Shown one piece after another: positions 26,592 through 37,387 of a stretch of 64,000 nt of DNA. This stretch comes from Azospira inquinata (GTDB lineage Bacteria > Pseudomonadota > Gammaproteobacteria > Burkholderiales > Rhodocyclaceae): NCBI RefSeq assembly GCF_018905915.1, contig NZ_CP064782.1, positions 2,852,001-2,916,000 on the forward strand, in the 5' to 3' direction. The notes beneath the pieces are model-generated. The model did not search any database and was not told the DNA's origin. It saw only the letters and a list, made by a program, of their open reading frames with translations. The first letter of the stretch is position 1. Each line of letters begins with the position of its first letter. Position numbers and translations under genes: made by a program.

Positions 26592-28100
26592 TTAAATGGG
26601 GGCGAAGTCCCGCAGGCTCTGGGGCGTTTCCGGGGTCTGGCCCGGGACGCCGGTCTCCTGCCAGAAGCGCTGGAGCAGGTTGGCGGCGGCGGTCAGCCGG
26701 TATTCCTTGCGGGCTCGCACGTCGCTCATGGGCTGGTAATCCTGGGCCAGGGCCTGGGCACCGGCCGCTGCCGTGGCAGCGCTCCAGGGCTGGCCCGCCA
26801 GTACCCCTTCCGTGGCCGGGGCCCGTTTGGGGGTGGCGGCCATGCCGCCGAAGGCCACCCGGGCATTGAGGATCTGGCCGGTCTGGTCCAGGTGCAGGGC
26901 GAAGGCGGCGCAGACGGCGGAAATGTCCTGCTCGTAGCGCTTGGCCAGCTTGTAGGTCCGGAACACCAGTCGGCCGGGCTGGGTGTGACGCCGGGGCAGG
27001 CGGATGGTGGCCAGGAATTCCCCCGGGGTCAGGGCGTTTTTCTGGTAGCCCAGGTAAAAGTCTTCCAGGGCCAGTTCCCGGCGCGCCGTGCCTTTTTGCA
27101 GCACCACCGTGGCGCCCAGGGCGATCAGGGCGGGCATGGAATCCCCGATGGGGGAGCCGTTGGCCACATTGCCCCCCAGGGTGCCGGCGTTTTTCACCGG
27201 GCGGGAGGCGAAGCGCCGGGCCAGATCGGCCCATTCAGGCCATTCCTGGGTGAGACAGGCAAAGGCGTCGGTGAGGCTGACCCCGGCGCCGATGTCCAGG
27301 GTGTCGTCCCCCACCTGGATCAGTTTTAGTTCGGCCACCTGGCCCAGGTGCAGGGTGTCCCCCAGGTCCCGGAGCTGTTTGGTGACCCACAGGCCCACGT
27401 CCGTGCTGCCCGCCACCAGCCGGGCCTCCGGGTGGTCCAGGCGCAGCTGGGCCAGTTCCGCCAGATTGCGGGGCACGTAGGCCCGATGGCCGCCCCCTTC
27501 ATAGACCAGGGCCGGGGCGGCGGCCATTTCCCGCAGAGCGGCCAGAATCGGCCCCTGGTCCCAGACGGCCCGGGGCTGCTGGTAGGCCACCGCCACCGAA
27601 TCCACAATGGGCCGGTAGCCGGTGCAGCGGCAGAGGTTGCCCGACAGGGCGTCCAGTACCGTTTCCTTGTCCGGGCAGCGCTCGTGATTTTCGTAGAGGG
27701 CCCAGAGGGACATGATGAAGCCCGGGGTGCAGAAGCCGCACTGGGAGCCATGGGTATCCACCAGGGCCTGTTGTACCGGGTGAAGCTGGCCATTGCCCTG
27801 GAGCAGTTTGGCCACGTCTTCCACGGTGAACAGGGCCTTGCCGTCCATGGCAGGGAGGAGTTGGATACAGGAATTGAGGGCCCGGAGCTGGAGCTTTTCC
27901 CGGCCTGCCGCGTCCAGGACTCGCTCCCCCACCACCACGGTGCAGGCGCCGCAATCCCCTTCGCCGCAGCCTTCCTTGGTGCCGGTCTGGGTCAGATCTT
28001 CCCGCAGGTATTGAAGCAGGGTGCGGGTGACGGGGGCGTGTTCCACCCGGTGGATGCGCCCTTGATAGTAGAACTGTATGGGTCGGTAAGGGGTTTCCAT
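26592..28100 (-). CDS. xdhA: Xanthine dehydrogenase iron-sulphur/FAD subunit
   Basis: The small subunit has 502 residues and passes electrons from the Mo centre to NAD+. The N-terminal plant-type [2Fe-2S] cluster ligands lie in KEGCGEGDCGACTVVVG. The second cluster ligands lie in SQCGFCTPGFIMS and LCRCTGYRPIVDS. The C-terminal half is an FAD-binding domain with LVAGSTDVGLWVTKQ and GTLGGNVANGSPIGDSMPA. ATG at 28100 (METPYRPIQF) was chosen; a longer frame needs TTG at 28121. A promoter-like TTGTTA-16-TATAAC lies 35-60 bases upstream. Confidence 0.94.
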   Translation of the reverse strand: METPYRPIQFYYQGRIHRVEHAPVTRTLLQYLREDLTQTGTKEGCGEGDCGACTVVVGERVLDAAGREKLQLRALNSCIQLLPAMDGKALFTVEDVAKLLQGNGQLHPVQQALVDTHGSQCGFCTPGFIMSLWALYENHERCPDKETVLDALSGNLCRCTGYRPIVDSVAVAYQQPRAVWDQGPILAALREMAAAPALVYEGGGHRAYVPRNLAELAQLRLDHPEARLVAGSTDVGLWVTKQLRDLGDTLHLGQVAELKLIQVGDDTLDIGAGVSLTDAFACLTQEWPEWADLARRFASRPVKNAGTLGGNVANGSPIGDSMPALIALGATVVLQKGTARRELALEDFYLGYQKNALTPGEFLATIRLPRRHTQPGRLVFRTYKLAKRYEQDISAVCAAFALHLDQTGQILNARVAFGGMAATPKRAPATEGVLAGQPWSAATAAAGAQALAQDYQPMSDVRARKEYRLTAAANLLQRFWQETGVPGQTPETPQSLRDFAPI

Positions 28101-28133
28101 GGTCGTGTCGGCGGTGAGCAATTGAAGAATGTT

Positions 28134-28161
28134 GTTATAGGGTCAGGTTGGAAAGTAACAA
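28134..28161 (-). promoter_or_regulatory. Candidate promoter for the xdhABC-transporter operon
   Basis: On the minus strand TTGTTA (28156-28161) and TATAAC (28134-28139) are separated by 16 bases and lie about 35 bases before the xdhA ATG. The elements also form an inverted pair TTGTTA/TAACAA. An imperfect palindrome CATTACG-TTT-CGTTATG at 28191-28207 lies just upstream and could be a regulator site. Confidence 0.55.
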
Positions 28162-28473
28162 ATTCGTTCCGGCCTGGGGCTTATAAAGGTCATTACGTTT
28201 CGTTATGGGGTGGGGCCTCATTCATTAAGGCCCGGGGAGCCGGTTAAAAGGTCGGAGCGAGGAAGGCTCCAATTCCCAGGGGAGCCCTGATATGGGCGGC
28301 CCGGCCCGGGGAATAGGGCCGGGGCAGGGGGCGTTGCCGGGACGCATCATGGCGCCAAAACCGCCCTCCGACCTGTGTTTCCCTTTATAGGCTCCATAAT
28401 CCTCCCGACATGGGTACACCCGGGGGGGATTGCTACACTGGCCCCGCATTCGCGAACTCCTTGTTCAACTTAC
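28162..28473. promoter_or_regulatory. Divergent xdhA / binding-protein intergenic region
   Basis: No gene is seen here. The region holds the palindrome at 28191-28207. It also holds a potentially structured segment closed by an eight-base complement (GGTCGGAG at 28250-28257 with CTCCGACC at 28366-28373) that encloses several GC hairpins. A -10-like TACACT lies at 28434-28439 on the plus strand. No good -35 accompanies TACACT, so an activator may be needed. Confidence 0.4.
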
Positions 28474-28501
28474 GGCCCCGCTTCAGGGCGGGGGCTTTTT
28501 T
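28474..28501 (+). terminator. Terminator-like hairpin in the leader of the binding-protein gene (possible attenuator)
   Basis: A GGCCCCGC/GCGGGGGC stem is followed by six Ts that end 14 bases before the ATG at 28515. The Shine-Dalgarno GGAGAG starts right after the T-run. No gene lies upstream on this strand, so it cannot be the end of another operon. Confidence 0.65.
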
Positions 28502-28514
28502 GGAGAGATCGACC

Positions 28515-30780
<2,266 letters not shown>

Positions 30781-31012
30781 TAAAGCCATGCACGAAACCG
30801 GTGCGGACACCCCGTTGCGGGGCGTTCCTCCGGTGATCGGGGTGGAGGAGCGCCAGGACGGTGCGACTATCCTGGGCCAGGGAAGGGCCCGCCGGGCCCG
30901 GTGGCACAGGGCTCGCGGGGAAACGGGTGGCCCAGGCCCCGGGGAAATGGGGTCAGCTCCCGGTCAGGAACAATGCTTGCTTAAATAGGGCGTCTTCTCC
31001 GAGGAGCCCATC

Positions 31013-31963
31013 TTGCAAAACCGTTCCACCCTATCTTGGGAATCCATTGACGTGCACCTCCTGCGGGTGCTCCATTCCCTGCTCACCGAAGGCAGCGTGT
31101 CCCGGGCCGCCCTCAAACTGAATCTGTCCCAACCGGCGGTGAGCACGGCCTTGCGCCGGCTCCGGGAAATTTCCGGGGATCAGCTCCTGGTGCGCAGTCG
31201 CAACGGCATGACGCCCACGGAGCGGGGCGCGGCCCTGCTCCAACCAGTGCGGGTGGCTTTGCAGCAGATCGAAATGATCTCCTCCCAGAAGACCACCTTT
31301 GATCCTTCCACCAGCCGGCGCCTGTTCAATATCGCCTGCCCGGATTACTTCCATTCCGGCTTTATCGCCGAGGTGATGAGCCGTCTCCTCTGTCAGGCCC
31401 CCAACGCCCAGTTTTCCTTCCATTCCATGGGCCAGGACTTCGATTATCAGCAGGCCCTGGAAAACGGGGATCTGGATGTGGTGCTGGGCAACTGGCCCCA
31501 GCCTCCGGAAAATCTGCGCCTCTCCACCCTGTTCGACGACACCATGGTGTGCCTGATGCGCAAGGGCCATCCCCTGGCGGACAAGGAATTGACGGTGGAA
31601 GACTACCTGCTGGCGGAGCATCTCCTGCCCACCCCCTATTCCGTGGGGCGGCGGGGGGTAATCGACACCTATCTGGCCAAAGAACGGCTACGGCGCAATG
31701 TGGCCGCCTATCTGCCTTACCAGAACATCGTGCCCTTCGTGCTGGTGAAATCCAATCTGGTCTTTACCGGCCCCCGGAATTTTGCCGAACACTATGCGGA
31801 AACCCTGCCCCTGGTGGTGAAGCCCATTCCCCTGGATTTTCCCGTGGTGCGCTACTACATGCTGTGGCATGACCGTACCCAGTATTCGGACGAGTGCCGC
31901 TGGTTGCGGGAGCAGATCACCACGGTGACCCGGGCCCTGGCTTCCGGCGGCATGGAGGAATAA
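31013..31963 (+). CDS. LysR-family transcriptional regulator
   Basis: The protein has 316 residues. The N-terminal winged helix-turn-helix reads LLTEGSVSRAALKLNLSQPA followed by VSTALRRLRE. The C-terminal effector domain is of the NodD/periplasmic-binding type. The start is a TTG at 31013, decided by a strong GAGGAG six bases upstream; no ATG lies in a suitable position. It sits between the adenine deaminase and the uric acid genes, so it is the best local candidate for a regulator of purine catabolism. Its effector is unknown. Confidence 0.88.
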   Translation: MQNRSTLSWESIDVHLLRVLHSLLTEGSVSRAALKLNLSQPAVSTALRRLREISGDQLLVRSRNGMTPTERGAALLQPVRVALQQIEMISSQKTTFDPSTSRRLFNIACPDYFHSGFIAEVMSRLLCQAPNAQFSFHSMGQDFDYQQALENGDLDVVLGNWPQPPENLRLSTLFDDTMVCLMRKGHPLADKELTVEDYLLAEHLLPTPYSVGRRGVIDTYLAKERLRRNVAAYLPYQNIVPFVLVKSNLVFTGPRNFAEHYAETLPLVVKPIPLDFPVVRYYMLWHDRTQYSDECRWLREQITTVTRALASGGMEE

Positions 31964-31994
31964 AAACAGCCCCCGGGGTTGAGTCCGGGGGCTG
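31962..31994 (-). terminator. Terminator downstream of uraD
   Basis: A ten-base-pair stem (CAGCCCCCGG with CCGGGGGCTG) with an eight-base loop is followed on the minus strand by five Ts. It lies immediately after the convergent LysR stop codon. Confidence 0.8.
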
Positions 31995-32087
31995 GGTTTG
32001 GCTGGGCCGCAAGAATGGGCCCGAGCCGAGAGGTGGGGCACCCCGGGCTTCTGTCCCTGGGGGGCGCCGGCTATAAGGGGAGGATGC

Positions 32088-32615
32088 CTAGGCTTCTTCC
32101 ACCAGCCGTTCCCGGAGCCGCAGGGCGGCGATGCGGGCGATCTGGCGCAGGGCTTCGGTGAATTCCTGGTCCGGGGAATTGTCCAGGCGGCTTTCAAAAT
32201 TGCGGATGATGTCCTGTCGGCTCAAGCCCCGCACCGCCAGGATAAAGGGGTGGCCGAACCGTTCCCGGTAGGCCCGATTGAGTTCCTGAAGGTGGGCGTA
32301 TTCCTCCGGGGTGCAGGCGGTGAGGCCCGCATTGGCTTGTTCATCCGTGGATTCGGCGGTGAGTTCGCCCCGGATGGCCGCCTTGCCCGCTAATTCCGGG
32401 TGGGCCTGGATCAGGGCCTGCTGTTCCGCCGGGCTGGCCTGGTGCAATTCCGCCTCCAGGGCCTGTTCCAGGGCTTGCAGGGTGGGGAAGGGGCGGCGTT
32501 TCCAGGCCCGCTGGCTGACCCAGTCCGTGTGTTCGAAAATGCCCGTCAGGGCGGCCACGAACTGGGGCTCGGGAAGGGACGAGAGGTGTTGGGGGGACAG
32601 TCTTTCGGTGGCCAT
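32088..32615 (-). CDS. uraD: OHCU decarboxylase
   Basis: UraD converts 2-oxo-4-hydroxy-4-carboxy-5-ureidoimidazoline to S-allantoin. The protein has 175 residues, the usual size. Visible family blocks are FEHTDWVSQRAWKRRPF, the LIQAHPELAGKAA motif with the catalytic His and adjacent Glu, LTAESTDEQANAGL and the substrate-binding LNRAYRERFGHPFILAVRG (seen as NRAYRERFGHPFILAV). It is transcribed away from uraH, with 305 bases between the starts. Confidence 0.95.
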   Translation of the reverse strand: MATERLSPQHLSSLPEPQFVAALTGIFEHTDWVSQRAWKRRPFPTLQALEQALEAELHQASPAEQQALIQAHPELAGKAAIRGELTAESTDEQANAGLTACTPEEYAHLQELNRAYRERFGHPFILAVRGLSRQDIIRNFESRLDNSPDQEFTEALRQIARIAALRLRERLVEEA

Positions 32616-32920
32616 AAATAGTCCAGTGGGGCGGGTAGGGCGTGGTTGGTGTTGTTAGGGGCGACGATACGGGCCCGCTCCGGGGGCGACAACCGGCCCC
32701 CATGAATAACCACCTTTCGGGTTTCCGCATAGTGGCCCGGCCTGCTGCCAAAGCCCTGCCCTGGGGCGGAAAACCTTAGGGGACGCCAATATACGGGGGG
32801 AGCGATAAAGGATATTCATCGGTCCGGGAGCCGGAATTCCTATAATCCAGCCGTGCAAGGACTTCATCCCGCCGGGCTTTTCCCGGGTTCGGGGCAGGAG
32901 TCGGAAGGGAAAACACTCAC
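32616..32920. promoter_or_regulatory. Divergent uraD-uraH promoter region
   Basis: No gene is visible. On the plus strand a perfect -10, TATAAT, lies at 32841-32846, 75 bases before uraH, without a clear -35 at the normal spacing. A hairpin CCGGG-CTTTT-CCCGG lies between it and the gene. Some LysR control by the gene at 31013 is plausible, but no confident binding site could be picked. Confidence 0.45.
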
Positions 32921-33277
32921 ATGGGACGACTCACCACCCACGTCTTGAATACGGCGGAGGGCCTGCCCGCCGCCGCCATGGGCTACGCCCTCTATCGCCT
33001 GGATGAAGGCCAGGCGCCCCGCCTGCTGTGCCAGGGTGCCACCAACCATGACGGTCGGGCCCAAGCCCCCCTGCTGGAAGGGGAGACCTTCCTGCCCGGG
33101 GTCTATGAACTGGTGTTCGACGCGGGGGCCTATTTCGCCACCCGGGGCCAGGCCCTGGCCCAACCCGCCTTCGTCGGCCAGGTGGTGCTGCGCTTCGGTA
33201 TTGCCGACGCTACCCAACATTTCCATGTGCCGCTCCTGGTTTCCCCCTGGAGCTGGTCTACCTACCGGGGTTCCTGA
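32921..33277 (+). CDS. uraH: 5-hydroxyisourate hydrolase
   Basis: UraH is a transthyretin-like enzyme that opens 5-hydroxyisourate to OHCU. The protein has 118 residues. It begins LTTHVLNTAEGLPAA with the active-site His and ends with the diagnostic C-terminal tetrapeptide YRGS. FHVPLLVSPWSWSTYRGS (last 18 residues) holds a second active-site His. There is no signal peptide. It lies one base upstream of puuD and should be co-transcribed with it. Confidence 0.96.
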   Translation: MGRLTTHVLNTAEGLPAAAMGYALYRLDEGQAPRLLCQGATNHDGRAQAPLLEGETFLPGVYELVFDAGAYFATRGQALAQPAFVGQVVLRFGIADATQHFHVPLLVSPWSWSTYRGS

Positions 33278-33278
33278 A

Positions 33279-34463
33279 ATGGATAGCGCTTACCTCATTG
33301 AATGCGGCACCCTGTTGCTGCGCTGGCTCCACCTGGTGGTGGGTATTGCCTGGATCGGTTCTTCCTTTTACTTCGTCTGGCTCGACAATCACCTGCGGGT
33401 ACCCACGGACCCGGATTTGAAGGAAAAGGGGGTGACCGGGGAAATTTGGGCGGTGCATGGGGGCGGTTTTTACAATCCCCAGAAATACGCCGTGGCCCCG
33501 AAAAAGCTGCCGGACGAACTCCACTGGTTCAAGTGGGAGTCCTATAGCACCTGGATGACCGGCTTTTTCCTGGTGGGCACCCTGTATTACTCCCAGGCTG
33601 CCACCTACATGGTGGATCCCGCCGTCTCCAGCCTGACTCCGGGCCAGGCCGTGCTGGTGGGGCTGGCGACCCTGGTGGGGGGCTGGCTGTTCTATGACGG
33701 CCTCTGCCGCCTGTTTATCAAGCGCAGCCAGCTGGTGTTCGGGGTGATCTACTTCGCCTTCGTGGTGGGGGTGGCCTATGTGCTGACCCATCTGCTGTCC
33801 GGCCGGGCCGCCTATCTCCACGTGGGAGCCATGATCGCCACCACCATGAGCGCCAATGTGTTCTTCTGGATCATTCCCGGCCAGAAAAAGGTGGTGGCTG
33901 CCCTGGCCCGGGGGGAAACGCCGGACCCGGTGCACGGCCAGCGGGGCAAGCAGCGTAGTGTGCATAACAACTACCTGACCCTGCCCGTGCTCTTCTGCAT
34001 GATCAGCAACCACTACGCCTTCACCTACACCAATGCCCATGCCTGGCTGGTGCTGGCCCTGATTTTCTTTGCTGCCGTGCTCATCCGCCATTTCTTCAAC
34101 CTGCGCCATAAGGGGGTGTTCCGCTGGCAGTTGCCGGCGGCGGCCCTGGTGGTGCTGCTGGGCACCTTTGCCTGGATTGCCCCGGCCCAAAGCAAGGTGG
34201 CGACTGGCCAAGCCCCCACCCTGGCGGAAATTCAGCCCATCATCGCCCAGCGCTGTGCCGTCTGCCATAGCGAAAAGCCTAGCCTCATGCCCTCTGCCCC
34301 GGCGGGGGTGCTGCTGGATACCCCGGAGCGCATCCATGCCCTGGCGCCCCGCATTGTGTTGCAGGCGGTGCAGCTGAAGGCCATGCCCCTGGGTAACGCC
34401 ACCCACATGACCGACGCTGAGCGGGCCAAGATCGCCGCCTGGGCCCTGGCCGGCGCCCGTTAA
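33279..34463 (+). CDS. puuD: Membrane urate oxidase PuuD with C-terminal cytochrome c domain
   Basis: The protein has 394 residues. The N-terminal DUF989-type domain has about eight membrane segments, including LRWLHLVVGIAWIGSSFYFV. The C-terminal periplasmic part has one c-type haem site, CAVCH (C326-H330), with a later methionine (KAMPLGN) as possible sixth ligand. This class oxidises urate to 5-hydroxyisourate and passes electrons to the respiratory chain rather than making hydrogen peroxide. ATG at 33279 lies directly after uraH; the longer open frame upstream overlaps uraH and is not used. Confidence 0.93.
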   Translation: MDSAYLIECGTLLLRWLHLVVGIAWIGSSFYFVWLDNHLRVPTDPDLKEKGVTGEIWAVHGGGFYNPQKYAVAPKKLPDELHWFKWESYSTWMTGFFLVGTLYYSQAATYMVDPAVSSLTPGQAVLVGLATLVGGWLFYDGLCRLFIKRSQLVFGVIYFAFVVGVAYVLTHLLSGRAAYLHVGAMIATTMSANVFFWIIPGQKKVVAALARGETPDPVHGQRGKQRSVHNNYLTLPVLFCMISNHYAFTYTNAHAWLVLALIFFAAVLIRHFFNLRHKGVFRWQLPAAALVVLLGTFAWIAPAQSKVATGQAPTLAEIQPIIAQRCAVCHSEKPSLMPSAPAGVLLDTPERIHALAPRIVLQAVQLKAMPLGNATHMTDAERAKIAAWALAGAR

Positions 34464-34512
34464 ATTCCCCGGGGCGGGAAGCTGCCCCGAATCTCGTCTG
34501 GAGAAAGTCATC

Positions 34513-35457
34513 ATGTCTGCTGTCATCAACGATCCTGCCGCCTACCCCCGGGACATGGTGGGCTACGGCCCCCGTCCCCCCCGGGCTGACTGGCCCGGGG
34601 ATGCCCGGGTGGCGGTGCAGTTCGTGGTCAATTACGAGGAGGGCGGGGAAAACTCCGTGCTTCACGGGGATGCGGGGGCGGAGCAGTTTCTCTCCGAAAT
34701 GTTCAACCCGGCGCCCTATCCGGACCGGCACCTGTCCATGGAGTCCATTTACGAATACGGCTCCCGGGTGGGGGTGTGGCGCATCCTGAAGGAATTTGAA
34801 AAGCGGGGCCTGCCCCTCACCGTTTTTGGCGTGGCCATGGCCCTGGAGCGCAATCCGGAGGCCACCGCCGCCTTCCGGGAACTGGGTCATGAAATCGCCT
34901 GCCACGGCTGGCGCTGGATTCACTACCAGGAAGTGCCCGAGGCCGTGGAGCGGGAGCACATGGCCATCGGCATGGCCCTCATGGAGCGGCTCACCGGGGA
35001 ACGGCCTTTGGGCTGGTATACCGGCCGGGATTCCCCCAATACCCGGCGTCTGGTGGCGGATTACGGCGGCTTTCTCTACGACTCGGATTACTATGGGGAC
35101 GATCTGCCCTTCTGGACCCGGGTTGCCAAGACGGACGGGGAAACCACGCCCCACCTGATCGTGCCCTATACCCTGGACGCCAACGACATGCGTTTTTCTC
35201 TGCCCCAGGGCTTTTCCCACGGGGAAGAATTTTTCCAGTACCTAAAGGACAGCTTTGATGCCCTTTATGCGGAAGGGGAAGATTCTCCCCGGATGTTGTC
35301 CGTGGGGCTCCATTGCCGCCTGACGGGTCGTCCCGGGCGTATTCGGGCCCTGCAACGTTTTCTCGATTACCTGGAAAAATTCGATAAGGTATGGATCTGC
35401 CGCCGGGTGGATATCGCCCGCCATTGGCGGGAAAAGCACCCCTATCTGGCGGCCTGA
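34513..35457 (+). CDS. puuE: Allantoinase PuuE (polysaccharide-deacetylase fold)
   Basis: PuuE hydrolyses allantoin to allantoate. The protein has 314 residues. It begins PRDMVGYGPRPPRADWPG and contains FVVNYEEGGENSVLHGD, HEIACHGWRWIHYQ and TGRDSPNTRRLVADYGGF, all typical of PuuE and unlike the unrelated amidohydrolase AllB. It lies between puuD and alc. GGAG precedes the ATG by about eight bases. Confidence 0.95.
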   Translation: MSAVINDPAAYPRDMVGYGPRPPRADWPGDARVAVQFVVNYEEGGENSVLHGDAGAEQFLSEMFNPAPYPDRHLSMESIYEYGSRVGVWRILKEFEKRGLPLTVFGVAMALERNPEATAAFRELGHEIACHGWRWIHYQEVPEAVEREHMAIGMALMERLTGERPLGWYTGRDSPNTRRLVADYGGFLYDSDYYGDDLPFWTRVAKTDGETTPHLIVPYTLDANDMRFSLPQGFSHGEEFFQYLKDSFDALYAEGEDSPRMLSVGLHCRLTGRPGRIRALQRFLDYLEKFDKVWICRRVDIARHWREKHPYLAA

Positions 35458-35562
35458 GCCGTCCCGCTTCGCCCGGCGGCCCAGGGGCTGTGCCGGGCGC
35501 CCCTTGAACCCTCCCGGTGGGTCAGGCATGGCCTACCGGTTTTCTGTCCTTAGGGATTGTCC

Positions 35563-36606
35563 ATGGAAAATCTGCTCACCGCCCACCCCGCCCAGCTGCC
35601 GGACTGGGCCGCCACCGCCCTGAATCTGGCCGATCCCCGCCTGGGGGCAGAGGCCGTGGCCTGCTCCGACGATTTTTTCGCCCCCATGGCACGCATGCTC
35701 CAGGCCACCCCAGCCATCTTTGCCGTGGGCCGCTACGACGACCACGGTAAGTGGATGGATGGCTGGGAAAGCCGCCGCAAGCGGGGGCCGGGCCATGACT
35801 GGGCGGTGGTACGCCTGGGGCGGCCCGGCGCCATTGCCGGTTTTGAAGTGGATACCAGCTTTTTTACCGGCAATTTTCCCCCGGCCTGTGCCATTGACGC
35901 CTGCGTTTCTCCGGACCCGGTGCCCGGGGCAGCAACGGTATGGGAAACCCTGCTGCCTCCCACCCCATTGGAGGGGGATAGCCACCAGTTTTTCTCCCTG
36001 GGGGGGCGGGGCGAGGACCGGGCCTGGACCCATGTGCGTCTCAATATCCTGCCCGACGGGGGAGTGGCCCGGTTGCGGGTTTACGGTCGCCCCGTGCCCG
36101 CCTGGCAGGCCCTGCCGGCGGGGACGGAAGTGGATCTCTTAGCAGCGGAAAACGGTGGCCGGGCGGTGGCCTGGAATGACGCCCACTTTGGCGCTGCCGC
36201 CAACCTCATTCTGCCCGGCCGGGGCGTGAATATGGGGGATGGCTGGGAAACCCGGCGGCGCCGGGAGCCAGGTCATGACTGGTGCATCCTGGCCTTGGGG
36301 GCCCCGGGCACGGTGAGCCGGATTGAGGTGGATACGGCCCACTTCAAGGGCAATTTCCCGGATCGGGTCTCCCTCCAGGCGGTTTGTCTGGAAGGGGCGG
36401 CGGACCAGGCCCTGCCCACCCAGAGCCTGTGGTGGCCCACTTTGCTGCCCGAGCAGCCCCTCACGGCGGATGCCCTCCATAGCTTTACGGCGGAAGTGGC
36501 GGCCCTGGGGCCCATTACCCATGTGCGCCTCAATCTCCATCCGGACGGGGGGGTTTCCCGCCTGCGCCTGTGGGGCCGTCCGGCCCTTGAGGGCGGCCGT
36601 GGTTGA
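35563..36606 (+). CDS. alc: Allantoicase
   Basis: Alc cleaves allantoate to ureidoglycolate and urea. The protein has 347 residues and consists of two homologous beta-jelly-roll repeats. Each carries the motif [15 protein letters not shown] or [15 protein letters not shown], followed by G.....EVDT.FF.GNFP and a late HVRLNI.PDGGV.RLR.YG. The repeat pair is the family hallmark. ATG at 35563 has AGGGA six bases upstream and is preferred over an in-frame TTG six bases earlier. The stop overlaps the start of allA. Confidence 0.95.
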   Translation: MENLLTAHPAQLPDWAATALNLADPRLGAEAVACSDDFFAPMARMLQATPAIFAVGRYDDHGKWMDGWESRRKRGPGHDWAVVRLGRPGAIAGFEVDTSFFTGNFPPACAIDACVSPDPVPGAATVWETLLPPTPLEGDSHQFFSLGGRGEDRAWTHVRLNILPDGGVARLRVYGRPVPAWQALPAGTEVDLLAAENGGRAVAWNDAHFGAAANLILPGRGVNMGDGWETRRRREPGHDWCILALGAPGTVSRIEVDTAHFKGNFPDRVSLQAVCLEGAADQALPTQSLWWPTLLPEQPLTADALHSFTAEVAALGPITHVRLNLHPDGGVSRLRLWGRPALEGGRG

Positions 36607-37129
36607 GGCGGTTGGGGGCAAAGGGGCGGAGGAGGCCGGGGCCCGGCTGCCGGTCCAGCCCCTGACCCGGGAAGCCTTCGCTCCCTTCGGCCAGGTTCTG
36701 GCTGCCGAGGGGGCGGAGCATTTCACTATTAACGGGGGCAATACGGAGCGTTTCCACGATCTGGCCTCCTTGGACCCGGGGGCCGGGGGCCGGGTGATTG
36801 TGAGCATTTTCCGCGGCCAGCCCCGGCCCCTGCCTTTTGCCGTGACCATGATGGAGCGCCATCCCCTGGCCAGCCAGGCTTTCATGCCCCTGGATGGCCG
36901 TCCCTATCTGGTGGTGGTGGCACCCCCCGGGGCAGCGCCCCAGGCCGGGGAGCTGCGGGCTTTTCTCGCCACCGGCCATCAGGGGGTGAATTACGCTCCC
37001 GGGGTCTGGCACCATCCCCTCCTGGCCCTGGGCCAGGTTTCCGATTTTCTGGTAATAGACCGGGCCGGTCCCGGCCCCAATTGTGACGAAGTGGCCCTGG
37101 AAGCCCCGGTTATGTTGCATTTGGATTAA
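36599..37129 (+). CDS. allA: Ureidoglycolate lyase
   Basis: AllA splits ureidoglycolate to glyoxylate and urea, completing purine breakdown. The protein has about 176 residues. It shows [14 protein letters not shown] near the start, [20 protein letters not shown] ([15 protein letters not shown]) and [16 protein letters not shown], the cupin-like core with active-site His and Lys/Tyr positions. There is no ATG in a sensible place. GTG at 36599, five bases after GAGGG and overlapping the alc stop by eight bases, is the best start. Confidence 0.9.
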   Translation: MVEAVGGKGAEEAGARLPVQPLTREAFAPFGQVLAAEGAEHFTINGGNTERFHDLASLDPGAGGRVIVSIFRGQPRPLPFAVTMMERHPLASQAFMPLDGRPYLVVVAPPGAAPQAGELRAFLATGHQGVNYAPGVWHHPLLALGQVSDFLVIDRAGPGPNCDEVALEAPVMLHLD

Positions 37130-37387
37130 GGAAACGCCCGTTTCCCTGGTCTTTTCCTTGTCTTTTTGCCGTCTTTCTCCCACCGAAGTGAGCACTGGTT
37201 TTTCCCTGTTTTCAGGGACTGGCCCGTCCCCGTCGATTCCGCCGGGACGCGGGGCTTGCCGAAACGGTCCCGATGGGGCAGGATTTTTCCTATAGCCAAA
37301 AGGGAAGCGCTTTTCCGGCTGCCGATCAAGCACCGGAGCCGACTTCCTGTAGTGAGCGAGGAGTCATGCCGTGAGAGAGGGGACGTA

